Shown here: piece by piece, positions 5,747-14,200 of the stretch
How the letters are laid out: each line of letters starts with the position of its first letter
How positions within the stretch are numbered: position 1 is the first letter of the stretch
IMG/VR virus record: IMGVR_UViG_3300017771_000060
Coordinates: 1-31,036 of that record
Strand: one strand, 5' to 3'
DNA: 31,036 nucleotides
DNA from: a virus
Translations under genes and position numbers: made by a program
Notes under the pieces: generated by a model
What the model saw: only the letters and a program-made list of their open reading frames with translations
Database searches by the model: none
Told to the model about the DNA's origin: nothing

Positions 5747-7505
5747 GTTATTATTGCCTATACTTATAATACTAAGTTTGCCTTTAATATTTCAAAGCAC
5801 ACCAACAGAAATAATAAAACTTAAAACTTTTGATGCTTTAGTAACAATACCAGAACCATCTGGTAACTTTGTCATACTTAATATAACCGAAGAAGATGTA
5901 GAACGTGAAGGTGGTTATCCATTACCAAGACAAAGATTAGCAGAAATACAAATTGAGTTGTTAGAAAAAGGAGCTATTGGTGTAGGTTGGGTTATATCAT
6001 TTCCACAAGCAGATAGAATGGGTGGTGACGAAGCCTTTGCTACAACATTAAGTTATGCACCATCTGTTATTGCTATGTTTGAAGATGGTAAAGGTAACTA
6101 TCCTAAATTTACAGGTACAGTTGTCAAAGGTAATGATATTGGTGGTATAGTATCTAAGGGAGTTAAGGAAAACCTGAACACTCTATCAATAAATACATTA
6201 CAGGGTTTAGCCATTGCTCCCACTGAAGTTGATCAACTTGTAAGACGAATACCACTATTAGTACGAACACCAAACAATGAATGGATTCCTTCTTTTGGCA
6301 CACAAATATATAAAGCTTTATTTGGTGTAAAGACTTACATTATAAAAACTAATGATAATGGTATAGAAGAAATATCAATAAGAGGAATACCACCAGTTAA
6401 AACAGATAGTCTTGGTCGTAAGTGGATTAGTTGGGTAAATACACCACAAACTAATTTACAAGAAATGGATGTAACTGGTAGATTTGTTTTTGTTGGAGTA
6501 ACAGCTAATGGTGTAATGCCACAGATTGCAACTCCAGTTGGATTATTAGAACCTCATAAAATACAAACTGCATTAGCAGAATCTATATTAATTCAAGACT
6601 CTCCAACAGTACCAGATTGGAGTTTAGCAGTAGAAATTGCTATTTTTACTTTATTTGTAGCTCTGACATGGCTTGTATTGCATTGGTTTGGTATAACCCT
6701 AGGAATAAGTATAGCTAGTATTTTAATGCTTTCTACGGCTTTAGGTGGTTATTACTTTATACAAAAAGGTTTATTAATAGATGTAACTTGGACTTTAATA
6801 TCACAGTTTATAACAGCATCAATAGCTTTTTATTTAAGATTTCGAGAACAATATAAGTTAAGACAACAAATTAAGAAACAATTTGGTAAATATCTTGATC
6901 CAAGAATGGTTAAAAAGTTACAAAATAATCCAGAACTTTGCAAAGTAAATGGTAATAGAGTTGATTGCAGTATTATATTTACAGACCTTAGAGGATTTAC
7001 TAGTTTATCTGAATCAGTAGAACCTGAAATGGTTACATACATTATGAACAATGTACTAGATGTTCAGGTAAAAGCAGCTAATAAATATTTTGGATGTACT
7101 GATAAATTTATTGGCGATGCTGGTATGTTTCATTGGAATACAATAATTCCACAAGATGATCACCACAACCTAGCATTAGAAGCAGCTAAAGAAATAGAAA
7201 AGAATATTGACCAGTTAAATATTAAATTTAAAGAAGAAGGCATACCTGAAATAGCTATTGGTATTGGAGTAAACAGCGGTATATGTATTGCTGGTAACTT
7301 TGGAGCTACTGATAGATTTGCATTTTCTCTTATAGGCGATCCATGTAATATTGCTGCAAGATTAGAATCAAGTACAAAAGTCGCAGGAGTAGGAACATTA
7401 ATAGGCGAAGAAACTGCCAAAAAGTCTAAATTTAAGTTAAAATTATTAGAACCAATAGAGGTTAAAGGCAAGTCTAAAGCATTGCAGGTGTATACATGGA
7501 ATTAA
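5739..7505 (+). CDS. CHASE2-domain class III adenylate cyclase
   Basis: Encodes 588 residues. It has an N-terminal membrane helix (3-20) and an extracytoplasmic CHASE2 sensor domain at about 30-280 (FVILNITEEDVEREGGYPLP, LLEKGAIGVGWVISF). Three membrane helices follow at about 290-370, then a linker and a C-terminal cyclase domain (about 395-588) that makes cAMP from ATP in the cytoplasm. All expected residues are present: metal Asp 416 (IFTDLRGFT) and Asp 460 (KFIGD), the ATP-selecting Lys 456 and Asp 534, and transition-state Asn 537 and Arg 541 (GDPCNIAAR). It is therefore predicted active. Adenylate cyclases are very unusual in phages. The gene overlaps the FecR gene by 8 bases and the next by 10. 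Confidence 0.93.
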   Translation: MNKLLLPILIILSLPLIFQSTPTEIIKLKTFDALVTIPEPSGNFVILNITEEDVEREGGYPLPRQRLAEIQIELLEKGAIGVGWVISFPQADRMGGDEAFATTLSYAPSVIAMFEDGKGNYPKFTGTVVKGNDIGGIVSKGVKENLNTLSINTLQGLAIAPTEVDQLVRRIPLLVRTPNNEWIPSFGTQIYKALFGVKTYIIKTNDNGIEEISIRGIPPVKTDSLGRKWISWVNTPQTNLQEMDVTGRFVFVGVTANGVMPQIATPVGLLEPHKIQTALAESILIQDSPTVPDWSLAVEIAIFTLFVALTWLVLHWFGITLGISIASILMLSTALGGYYFIQKGLLIDVTWTLISQFITASIAFYLRFREQYKLRQQIKKQFGKYLDPRMVKKLQNNPELCKVNGNRVDCSIIFTDLRGFTSLSESVEPEMVTYIMNNVLDVQVKAANKYFGCTDKFIGDAGMFHWNTIIPQDDHHNLALEAAKEIEKNIDQLNIKFKEEGIPEIAIGIGVNSGICIAGNFGATDRFAFSLIGDPCNIAARLESSTKVAGVGTLIGEETAKKSKFKLKLLEPIEVKGKSKALQVYTWN

Positions 7506-7720
7506 AATTAATTTTAAATTGGATTCTAGAGCTATTTAGAAAAAGATATAAAATTACTGTTTCTTTTAATAAAGAATATGGTGATTCAGATGATCGAAGT
7601 TATATATCAAAAAAAATAATTACACAAAAAGAAAATCATTTAAAGTTTCGCGATAAAAATAATAAATTAATTGAGTACAGAAGTGCAGGTGGACTTAACT
7701 ATATTATTGAGGATGTCTAA
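7496..7720 (+). CDS. Small conserved-looking protein, unknown function
   Basis: Encodes 74 residues. A short hydrophobic N-terminus (LILNWILELF) is followed by basic residues and a soluble part with NKEYGDSDDRSY and LIEYRSAGGLNY. The N-terminal stretch is short for a membrane helix and may be only a membrane-binding amphipathic helix. It overlaps the cyclase by 10 bases and joins the inner-membrane spanin by TAATG, returning to the coupling style of the flanking phage genes. It is probably a phage lysis-region gene rather than part of the curli-like cassette. Confidence 0.7.
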   Translation: MELKLILNWILELFRKRYKITVSFNKEYGDSDDRSYISKKIITQKENHLKFRDKNNKLIEYRSAGGLNYIIEDV

Positions 7721-8115
7721 TGCAACAATTTTTATTAGCAATAATATTAACTTTAGGCTTTACATCTTATTATTTGTTTAATCAAAATAAAACTTTAACA
7801 GCAAATAACATTATTTTAGAAAATGCTATAGCTACACAAGAAGAAGCAATTAAATCAATGGAAGCAGACTTTGAATTACAAGCAGGTCAATTAAATCAAT
7901 TAACTCTTAAAAGTCAAGCAGCTCAAAGAGAGTTAAATAGATATACACAGTTTATACAAAATTATGAATTAGCTGCAAAAATACTTGCAGACCCAGTAGA
8001 AATGGAAAGGAAGATAAATAATGGAACAAAACATATTATGGAAGACATCGAGAAACTTAGCAGTACAGTTGACTCTCTTGATGATGGTTTGCAGTTGCAG
8101 TCTAATTCCGACTAA
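7720..8115 (+). CDS. Rz: Inner-membrane spanin (Rz-like)
   Basis: I-spanins sit in the inner membrane and, with the outer-membrane partner, fuse the two membranes in the last step of lysis. The 131-residue protein has a short N-terminus, one membrane helix (residues 3-22, QFLLAIILTLGFTSYYLF), and a long periplasmic coiled coil rich in Gln, Glu and Leu to about residue 115. This is the usual Rz topology and length. The o-spanin gene starts inside its 3' part in another frame, which is the classic nested spanin arrangement and the main support for this call. Confidence 0.85.
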   Translation: MQQFLLAIILTLGFTSYYLFNQNKTLTANNIILENAIATQEEAIKSMEADFELQAGQLNQLTLKSQAAQRELNRYTQFIQNYELAAKILADPVEMERKINNGTKHIMEDIEKLSSTVDSLDDGLQLQSNSD

Positions 8116-8401
8116 ACAAATAGAAGTTACAGCAAAACCTCTAGAAAGAAAGATAATTCAACCTGTCATGCCTAGAGAAATTGATTTGCAAGAACCTATG
8201 TGGATAGTTATTACACCAGATAATTGGGAAGACAAACTTGCAATGATAGAAGAACAAGAAGGCGAGCTTGTTTTTCTTGCTATGACTATACCTGATTACG
8301 AAGTCATGGCTTACAATATGCAAGAATTAAAGAGATATATAAATGAACTTAAAGAAGTTGTTGTGTATTATAAAACAGTTACTACAAATACAGAGGAATA
8401 A
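8021..8401 (+). CDS. Rz1: Outer-membrane spanin lipoprotein (Rz1-like)
   Basis: Encodes 126 residues. The N-terminal basic and hydrophobic segment (residues 9-23) leads to Cys 24 and Cys 26 (LMMVCSCS). Either could be the lipidated residue, and neither lipobox is canonical. The mature part has Pro-containing stretches (QPVMPREIDLQEPMW) and a C-terminal domain with NWEDKLAMIEEQEGELVFLA resembling the larger o-spanins of other phages. The first 95 bases, containing the whole signal, overlap the i-spanin gene out of frame. The endolysin follows after four bases. Confidence 0.82.
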   Translation: MEQNILWKTSRNLAVQLTLLMMVCSCSLIPTKQIEVTAKPLERKIIQPVMPREIDLQEPMWIVITPDNWEDKLAMIEEQEGELVFLAMTIPDYEVMAYNMQELKRYINELKEVVVYYKTVTTNTEE

Positions 8402-8405
8402 AGAT

Positions 8406-8849
8406 ATGAACATATCAAATGAAGGATTATCCTTAATTAAAAAATTTGAAGGTTGTGAGTTAAATTCTTACAAATGTGCAGCAGGTGTTCCAACCATAGG
8501 TTACGGCAGTACACATGGTATTGAAATGGGTATGTCTATATCTAGAGCTAGAGCAGAAGAACTACTATTAGAAGATATAGCTAAGTTTGAAGATCATGTT
8601 AATAACAATGTAAAAGTTCCTTTAAATCAAAATCAATTTGATGCAATGGTTTCATGGACATTTAATTTAGGTGGAGGCAACTTAAAAAGTTCTACACTTT
8701 TAAAAGTCTTAAATGGTAGTGATTACACAGATGTACCTAATCAAATTAAACGCTGGAATAAAGCCAATGGCAAAGTATTAGAAGGTCTTATAAGACGTAG
8801 AGAAGCAGAAGCTTTATTGTTTGAAGGCAAGGAATGGCACGAGGTTTAA
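8406..8849 (+). CDS. Endolysin, lysozyme family GH24 (T4/P22 type)
   Basis: This muramidase cleaves the glycan chains of peptidoglycan to release progeny. The 147-residue protein shows FEGCELNSYKCAAGVPTIGY. The E-x8-C-x5-T triad falls at Glu 15, Cys 24 and Thr 30, as in lambdoid GH24 endolysins where the middle residue is Asp or Cys. The C-terminal half has FDAMVSWTFNLGGGNLKSST and a WNKANGKVLEGLIRRREAE segment typical of the family. There is no signal peptide or SAR helix, so it needs a holin to reach the cell wall. The start at 8406 is preferred over an upstream ATG at 8343, which would add 21 residues lying inside the spanin gene. Confidence 0.93.
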   Translation: MNISNEGLSLIKKFEGCELNSYKCAAGVPTIGYGSTHGIEMGMSISRARAEELLLEDIAKFEDHVNNNVKVPLNQNQFDAMVSWTFNLGGGNLKSSTLLKVLNGSDYTDVPNQIKRWNKANGKVLEGLIRRREAEALLFEGKEWHEV

Positions 8850-8852
8850 TTA

Positions 8853-10700
8853 ATGCCATTAGCCAAATATGTATTTAAACCAGGAATAAATAAAGAAGGT
8901 ACTAATTATAGTAACGAAGGTGGCTGGTTTGATGCAGACAAAGTTAGATTTAGAAAAGGTAGACCTGAAAGAATAGGTGGTTGGAATAAATATACAGATG
9001 ATAGTTTTATAGGCACTTGTAGAAAACTTAATGTATATAGAGCAGCTAGTGGTACTAACTATATTAATGCTGGTACTCATCAAAAACTTTATATAGTACA
9101 AGGTAATGCTTTTTACGATATAACTCCTATTAGAGCTACTACAACTAATGGAATTACTTTTGCAGCAACAGATGGCAGTACAACAATTACAGCTACTGAT
9201 AGTAATCATGGTGCAGTTATTGGTGATTTTGTTACTATTTCACAAGCTGTAAGTTTAGGCGGTAATATAACTGCTACTGTATTAAATAAAGAATATCAAA
9301 TAACTGCAGTACCTACAGTAAATACTTATACTTTTACAGCTAGTGCAACAGCAAATAGTTCTGATACAGGTAATGGTGGTTCTGGTGTAGATGGTGCTTA
9401 TCAAATTAATACAGGTTTAGATATTTATGTATCATCAACAGGTTGGGGATCAGGAACATGGGGAGCTTCTACATGGGGTTCAGCAACAACATTAAGTGTA
9501 ACTAATCAATTGAGATTGTGGTCTTTAGATAATTTTGGTGATGATGCTGTATCAAATGTAAGAAATGGTGAAATATTTTATTGGGATGAGTCAGCAGGAA
9601 ATAGTACAAGAGCAGTTAATATAAGCACTTTAGGTGGAGCAAGTAATGTTCCTACAGTAGCATTACAAGTTATGGTATCTGATGTTGATAAGCATGTTAT
9701 TGCTTTTGGATGTAACCCAATAGGTTCTAGTACACTTGATCCTTTATTTGTAAGATTTTCAGATACAGAAAGTATTGCAGATTGGACTCCTACTGCAACA
9801 AATCAAGCTGGCGGTGTTCAATTATCAATGGGTTCTACAATAATAGGTGCATTAAGAACAAGACAAGAAATACTTATTTGGACAGATGCAGGAATAGTTT
9901 CTATGAGATTTGTAGGAGCACCATTTGTATTTTCATTTAATGAAGTAGCACATGGTCCATCTTTAATATCTCCTAATGCAGCAGTAAATGCTAATAACCA
10001 AGTTTATTTTATGGATAGAGGTGGATTTTATAGTTATTCAGGTAGTGCTCAAAGATTACCATGTACTGTATTAGATTATGTTTTAAGTGATATTAATGAA
10101 GGTCAATCATATAAAATATTTGGTGCAGTAAATGAAGGCACTAATGAAATAATGTGGTTTTATCCATCAACAGATAGTTTAGAAGTAGATAAATATGTAA
10201 TGTACAACTATTTAGAAAATGTATGGTCTATTGGAACAACAACAGACAACTTTGTTAGAACTGCATGGAATGAAGCTTTAATATTAACTAATCCTATTGC
10301 ATCAAGTAAAAATGATACTAGTAATATAAATTATTTATATAATCATGAAGTAGGACATAGTGATGATGGCAATGAGTTTTCTGCTTTTATAGAATCAAGT
10401 GATTTTGATCTAGACCCAGATGGTGAAAAGTTTATTGCAGTAAATAAAATAATACCTGATATACAATTTAGAGATCAACAAACAACTTCTGATTCAGTAA
10501 CAATTACAATTAAAGGTAGAGATTATCCATTAGAAGATTTATCTACTTTATCTACAGTAGAGGTAACGCCAAATTCTACATTTACAAATACACGAGCAAG
10601 AAGCAGGCAATGTGCTATCAGAGTATCTAATTCATCTAATGATTATGGTTGGAGACTAGGTGATTTAAGATTAGATATAAGACCAGATGGTAAAAGATAA
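8853..10700 (+). CDS. Virion structural protein, possibly tail/packaged-DNA stabilisation type
   Basis: Encodes 615 residues. The N-terminus (VFKPGINKEGTNYSNEGGWF, then DKVRFRKGRPERIGGW) is a hallmark of a protein widely seen in marine podovirus-like genomes and usually annotated as structural. Residues 90-210 are Thr/Ser/Gly-rich and beta-like (GWGSGTWGASTWGSA), and the rest resembles a beta-propeller or tail protein. A relation to the P22 gp10 stabilisation family is possible but not shown. TAATTAATG separates it from the endolysin and a TAATG overlap joins it to the next gene, so it begins the long virion operon. Confidence 0.75.
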   Translation: MPLAKYVFKPGINKEGTNYSNEGGWFDADKVRFRKGRPERIGGWNKYTDDSFIGTCRKLNVYRAASGTNYINAGTHQKLYIVQGNAFYDITPIRATTTNGITFAATDGSTTITATDSNHGAVIGDFVTISQAVSLGGNITATVLNKEYQITAVPTVNTYTFTASATANSSDTGNGGSGVDGAYQINTGLDIYVSSTGWGSGTWGASTWGSATTLSVTNQLRLWSLDNFGDDAVSNVRNGEIFYWDESAGNSTRAVNISTLGGASNVPTVALQVMVSDVDKHVIAFGCNPIGSSTLDPLFVRFSDTESIADWTPTATNQAGGVQLSMGSTIIGALRTRQEILIWTDAGIVSMRFVGAPFVFSFNEVAHGPSLISPNAAVNANNQVYFMDRGGFYSYSGSAQRLPCTVLDYVLSDINEGQSYKIFGAVNEGTNEIMWFYPSTDSLEVDKYVMYNYLENVWSIGTTTDNFVRTAWNEALILTNPIASSKNDTSNINYLYNHEVGHSDDGNEFSAFIESSDFDLDPDGEKFIAVNKIIPDIQFRDQQTTSDSVTITIKGRDYPLEDLSTLSTVEVTPNSTFTNTRARSRQCAIRVSNSSNDYGWRLGDLRLDIRPDGKR

Positions 10701-10906
10701 TGGCAAATCCTAAATCAATAGCATTACCTTTAGCACAACAAGAATATAATTCCGCAGATGAAGCAGTTACAAGAAGAATTATAGAACAAGCTGTGCAAGA
10801 TTTAGCTATAGAAATAAATAAATTACAAAAATTACAAGATGTCGTAGTAAGTAAAGGTTTAAAAAGACATCAATTTTTATTAATGGGAATGACTAATGGC
10901 GGATAG
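10700..10906 (+). CDS. Small helical protein between virion genes
   Basis: Encodes 68 residues, mainly helical (ADEAVTRRIIEQAVQDLAIE) with a short hydrophobic C-terminus (HQFLLMGMTNGG). There is no signal peptide or recognised domain. It begins in a TAATG overlap with the gene before and overlaps the next by 11 bases. It is probably a minor virion or assembly component. Small helical proteins at this place are common in related phages from memory, but this one is not recognised. Confidence 0.7.
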   Translation: MANPKSIALPLAQQEYNSADEAVTRRIIEQAVQDLAIEINKLQKLQDVVVSKGLKRHQFLLMGMTNGG

Positions 10907-11237
10907 TTTAAAGGTATTAGGTCAATTAGACCCTGCTGCAACAACAACAACTACACTTTATACAGTTCCTGATATGACACAAACAACTGTTAGTTCTATA
11001 GTTGCAGCAAATAGAACAGGATCAGCTATAACATTTAGATTAAGTGTTCATGTAGCTGGAGCTTCTGCTGATGATAAACAATATTTATATTATGATAAAT
11101 CAGTAGCAGCAAATGATTCATTAACTTTAGTAATTGGGATAACATTGAATCAAACAGATGTAGTAAAAGTTTATACTAGTGCAGTAGACATGAGTTTTAA
11201 TATGTTTGGCTGTGAAACAAAAGAGGAAGACAGATAA
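10896..11237 (+). CDS. Small beta-rich virion-associated protein
   Basis: Encodes 113 residues, rich in Thr, Ser, Ala and Val with alternating hydrophobic residues, suggesting a compact beta sandwich. It has a central SSIVAANRTGSAITFRLSVH. Such small beta proteins often decorate heads or tail fibres. No enzymatic motif is seen. The start ATG lies 11 bases inside the previous gene, and the end forms a TAATG with the next. The role as a tail or decoration protein is inferred from fold style and position only. Confidence 0.7.
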   Translation: MADSLKVLGQLDPAATTTTTLYTVPDMTQTTVSSIVAANRTGSAITFRLSVHVAGASADDKQYLYYDKSVAANDSLTLVIGITLNQTDVVKVYTSAVDMSFNMFGCETKEEDR

Positions 11238-14200
11238 TGGACATTCAACAACAAACTAAAAATGTAGCAGCACAAGGTCGTTATGGCGATTCTATGCTTC
11301 TTCATGTAAATCCTGCTGAAGTAAAAGGACTAGCACAAGCTATGCCTATTACAGTTAATCCTGATACAGGACAACCTGAAGCTTTTTTACCTTTCTTAGC
11401 ACCAATACTTGGGTCATTAGCTGGTAGTGCTTTATTTACAGGTGCTGGAGCTGGAGCATTAGGTGGTTTAATAGGTTCAAGTGGTCTATCTTCTTTAGCA
11501 GCAGGAGCTATAGGTTCAGGATTAGCACAAACAGCAGTAACAGGAGATGTTAAAAAAGGTTTAATGGCTGGTTTAACTGGTTATGGTGTTGGCTCTATGT
11601 TGCAAGGAGCAGCAGGAGCAGCAGGAGCAACTGAAGGAATTAAATCAAGTGTATTAGCTAATCCAGAAGCTACTATGGGATTAGATGCAATAGGAAGTCA
11701 AACACTTTCAAGTGTTGGCGAAGATGCTCTCGGTCAAGCATTAACTTCAGAAGCAGGAAAAAGTGCAATAAATGCAGCTGTTACAAATCCAAATAGTGCT
11801 ATAACAAGTGCAAATAGTTTTTCTAATTTAGGTTCAGCAGTAGGTGATGGTCAAACACTTGCTCAAGGCGGAAGTAATTTAATGGCAGGTTTAATGAAAC
11901 CTAGTGCATATATTCCAATGGGTGTTGGAATGGGTACTACAGGTATTATGGAATCACAAGAAGAATATGAGCGAATGTTAGCTCAAATGGACTTAGACGA
12001 AGAAGAACGCAAAAGAAAAATGTATGAAAAATATCCTGAACAGATACCAATGGCAGAAGGTGGTAGGACAGGATTTAGAAGAGGCGGAAACTTTGGTAAT
12101 AATAACTTTGGAAGATTTCAAAATAGTTATGATAATGTTTCTGATATGTTTGATAACCTTCGCGGAAGAGGTGGTGGCGGTGGTCAATATAACCAAACTG
12201 GTACTGGTTATAATTATGGTGGTTATGGTGGTTATAATGCACCTATGGCTAGAAGAACTAGACAAATACCTGGCGGATTTATGCCAGGATTTATGCCAGA
12301 GTTTTCATATTTTGAAAGCATGAATCCTACAGCTACAGATATACAAGGAAGCAATCCTTATGCTACTCCTAATACTGGAATGGGAGGAATGTTTGGAGGA
12401 AGAGAAAGAAGAGGAGGAATGGGAGGAATATTTGGAGGAAGAAGAAGAGGCTATAATCCTCAACTTACACCACCACCACCTCAATTTGGTGGATATGGTA
12501 ATCCATTTATGCAAACTCCTAGTTACAGAAGTTTTTATGGCAATCCACAAATGGGTGGAATGATTAATCCATATGCAAGATTTACACAACAACCTATACA
12601 ACCATATTATGGTTATCAACCACCAGGTGATACTGGCGGTGGCGATGATACTGGTGGCGGTGGAAGCGGTACTGGTGGCGGTAGCGGTGATGGTACAGGC
12701 GGTGGTACAGGCGGTGGTGATGGTACAGGTGGTGAAACAGGAACACCAGGAACTGGAACACCAGGAACAGGAACAACTCCACCAGGAACAGGAACACCTC
12801 CTCCTTATGAAGTACCAGGTATGGGTAATTTTAAAGGTAATCCAGTAGTTACACCTCCTCCAGCAGATACACCTCCTGGAGCTACACCTCCAGCAACAGG
12901 TACACCTCCAGAAACAGGAACAACTCCGCCAACAGCAGGTGGACCACCTCCTGGTACTGGAAGACCACCACCTGATTATTATGAAGATGATGATTTTTTT
13001 GATAGACCAGGACAAGGTAGACCAGGACAAGGTAGACCACCAATGCCGCCATCAATAGGTAGACCAGGTGGAGGAGTTCCAGGTGGAACTCCAGGATTTT
13101 ATGAAGGACCTGAGCCAATAGATACACAATTGCCAATTACAAGACCACCAGAAATAACAATACCTATTGAAGGTGGATCAGATGTAACAATACCTGGATT
13201 TACAATGCCAGGTTTTGGCGGTAAACCAATAGGTGGAGGATTTACTAATCCAATATTAGGTGGTAGCGATTTTTTACCTAAACCACCTCAAATAGGTGAA
13301 TCAGTTAATGATGGTCCAGGTAGTGGAGGCATGGAAGACCCAAATCCTATATTTAAACCACCAGGTAGACCAGGACAACAACCAATATCAATCGGAGGTC
13401 CAGGCGGAGGTATAACTTCTATAGGACAAATACTTGATCCACGCGATCCTAATAATAGAGCAACAATAGGTCCAGATGGCAAACCTGTTCCTAAACCAGC
13501 AGAAATAGACTATGGCTATGGTCCAGGAATTAGACCAGGTGCACCATTATTAAATGAAATAGGTCCTATTGGCGGAAGTGATGAAATTAATCCTAATATT
13601 TCTGTTGGTTCTGGATTTTTTGATAATCCTATAATACCTAGAATGATTAATGAGAATCCAATACCATTTACACCACCAACTACAACACCAGGAAGTGGTG
13701 TTAAAGCACCTATGCCTGTAAATGATGGTCCTGGAAGCATGGGCAGACCTGTAGCTCCAATATTAGGTGGCAGAGACTTTTTACCTAAAGAACCTGATTT
13801 AACACCATTGATGCCAAAAGTAATTGATGATGGTAGACAACTGCCACCTGGAGTAGGTCCACAACCTATAGGTCAAGCACCACGAGGTCCTCAAACTGGT
13901 GGTATACCAGTAACAGGCGGTGGATCATTAAGTAGTGGCATAAAACAACCTATGCCTATGCCAATTCAAGGCGGCAGAATACCAGCACCTATACTAGGTG
14001 GTAGTGATTTCTTACCGCAACCTTCAGGTGATTTAAGACCAGTTCAACCGCCTCAAATAGGTGGTGGATTTATGCCACAGCCTGCACCACCTAGTGTACA
14101 ACCTGTTCCATCAATAGGTTTTACACCACCAGCACCAACAGTTGGTACAGGTAATAACAGCATAATAGGTAGACCACCTAGTCAAGCAACCTTTACACCG

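Noticed and set aside
7160-7471. Minus-strand frame of 103 aa inside the cyclase gene
   Set aside because: It lies over the catalytic domain of a well-supported plus-strand gene and is a shadow of it.
8343-8405. Upstream start for the endolysin
   Set aside because: The added 21 residues lie in the spanin gene and are not a SAR or signal helix. The family N-terminus begins at 8406.
12305-13030. Long minus-strand frame (241 aa)
   Set aside because: It is a Ser/Cys/Trp/Thr-rich mirror of the Gly/Pro-rich codons on the plus strand and has no plausible fold or ribosome site.
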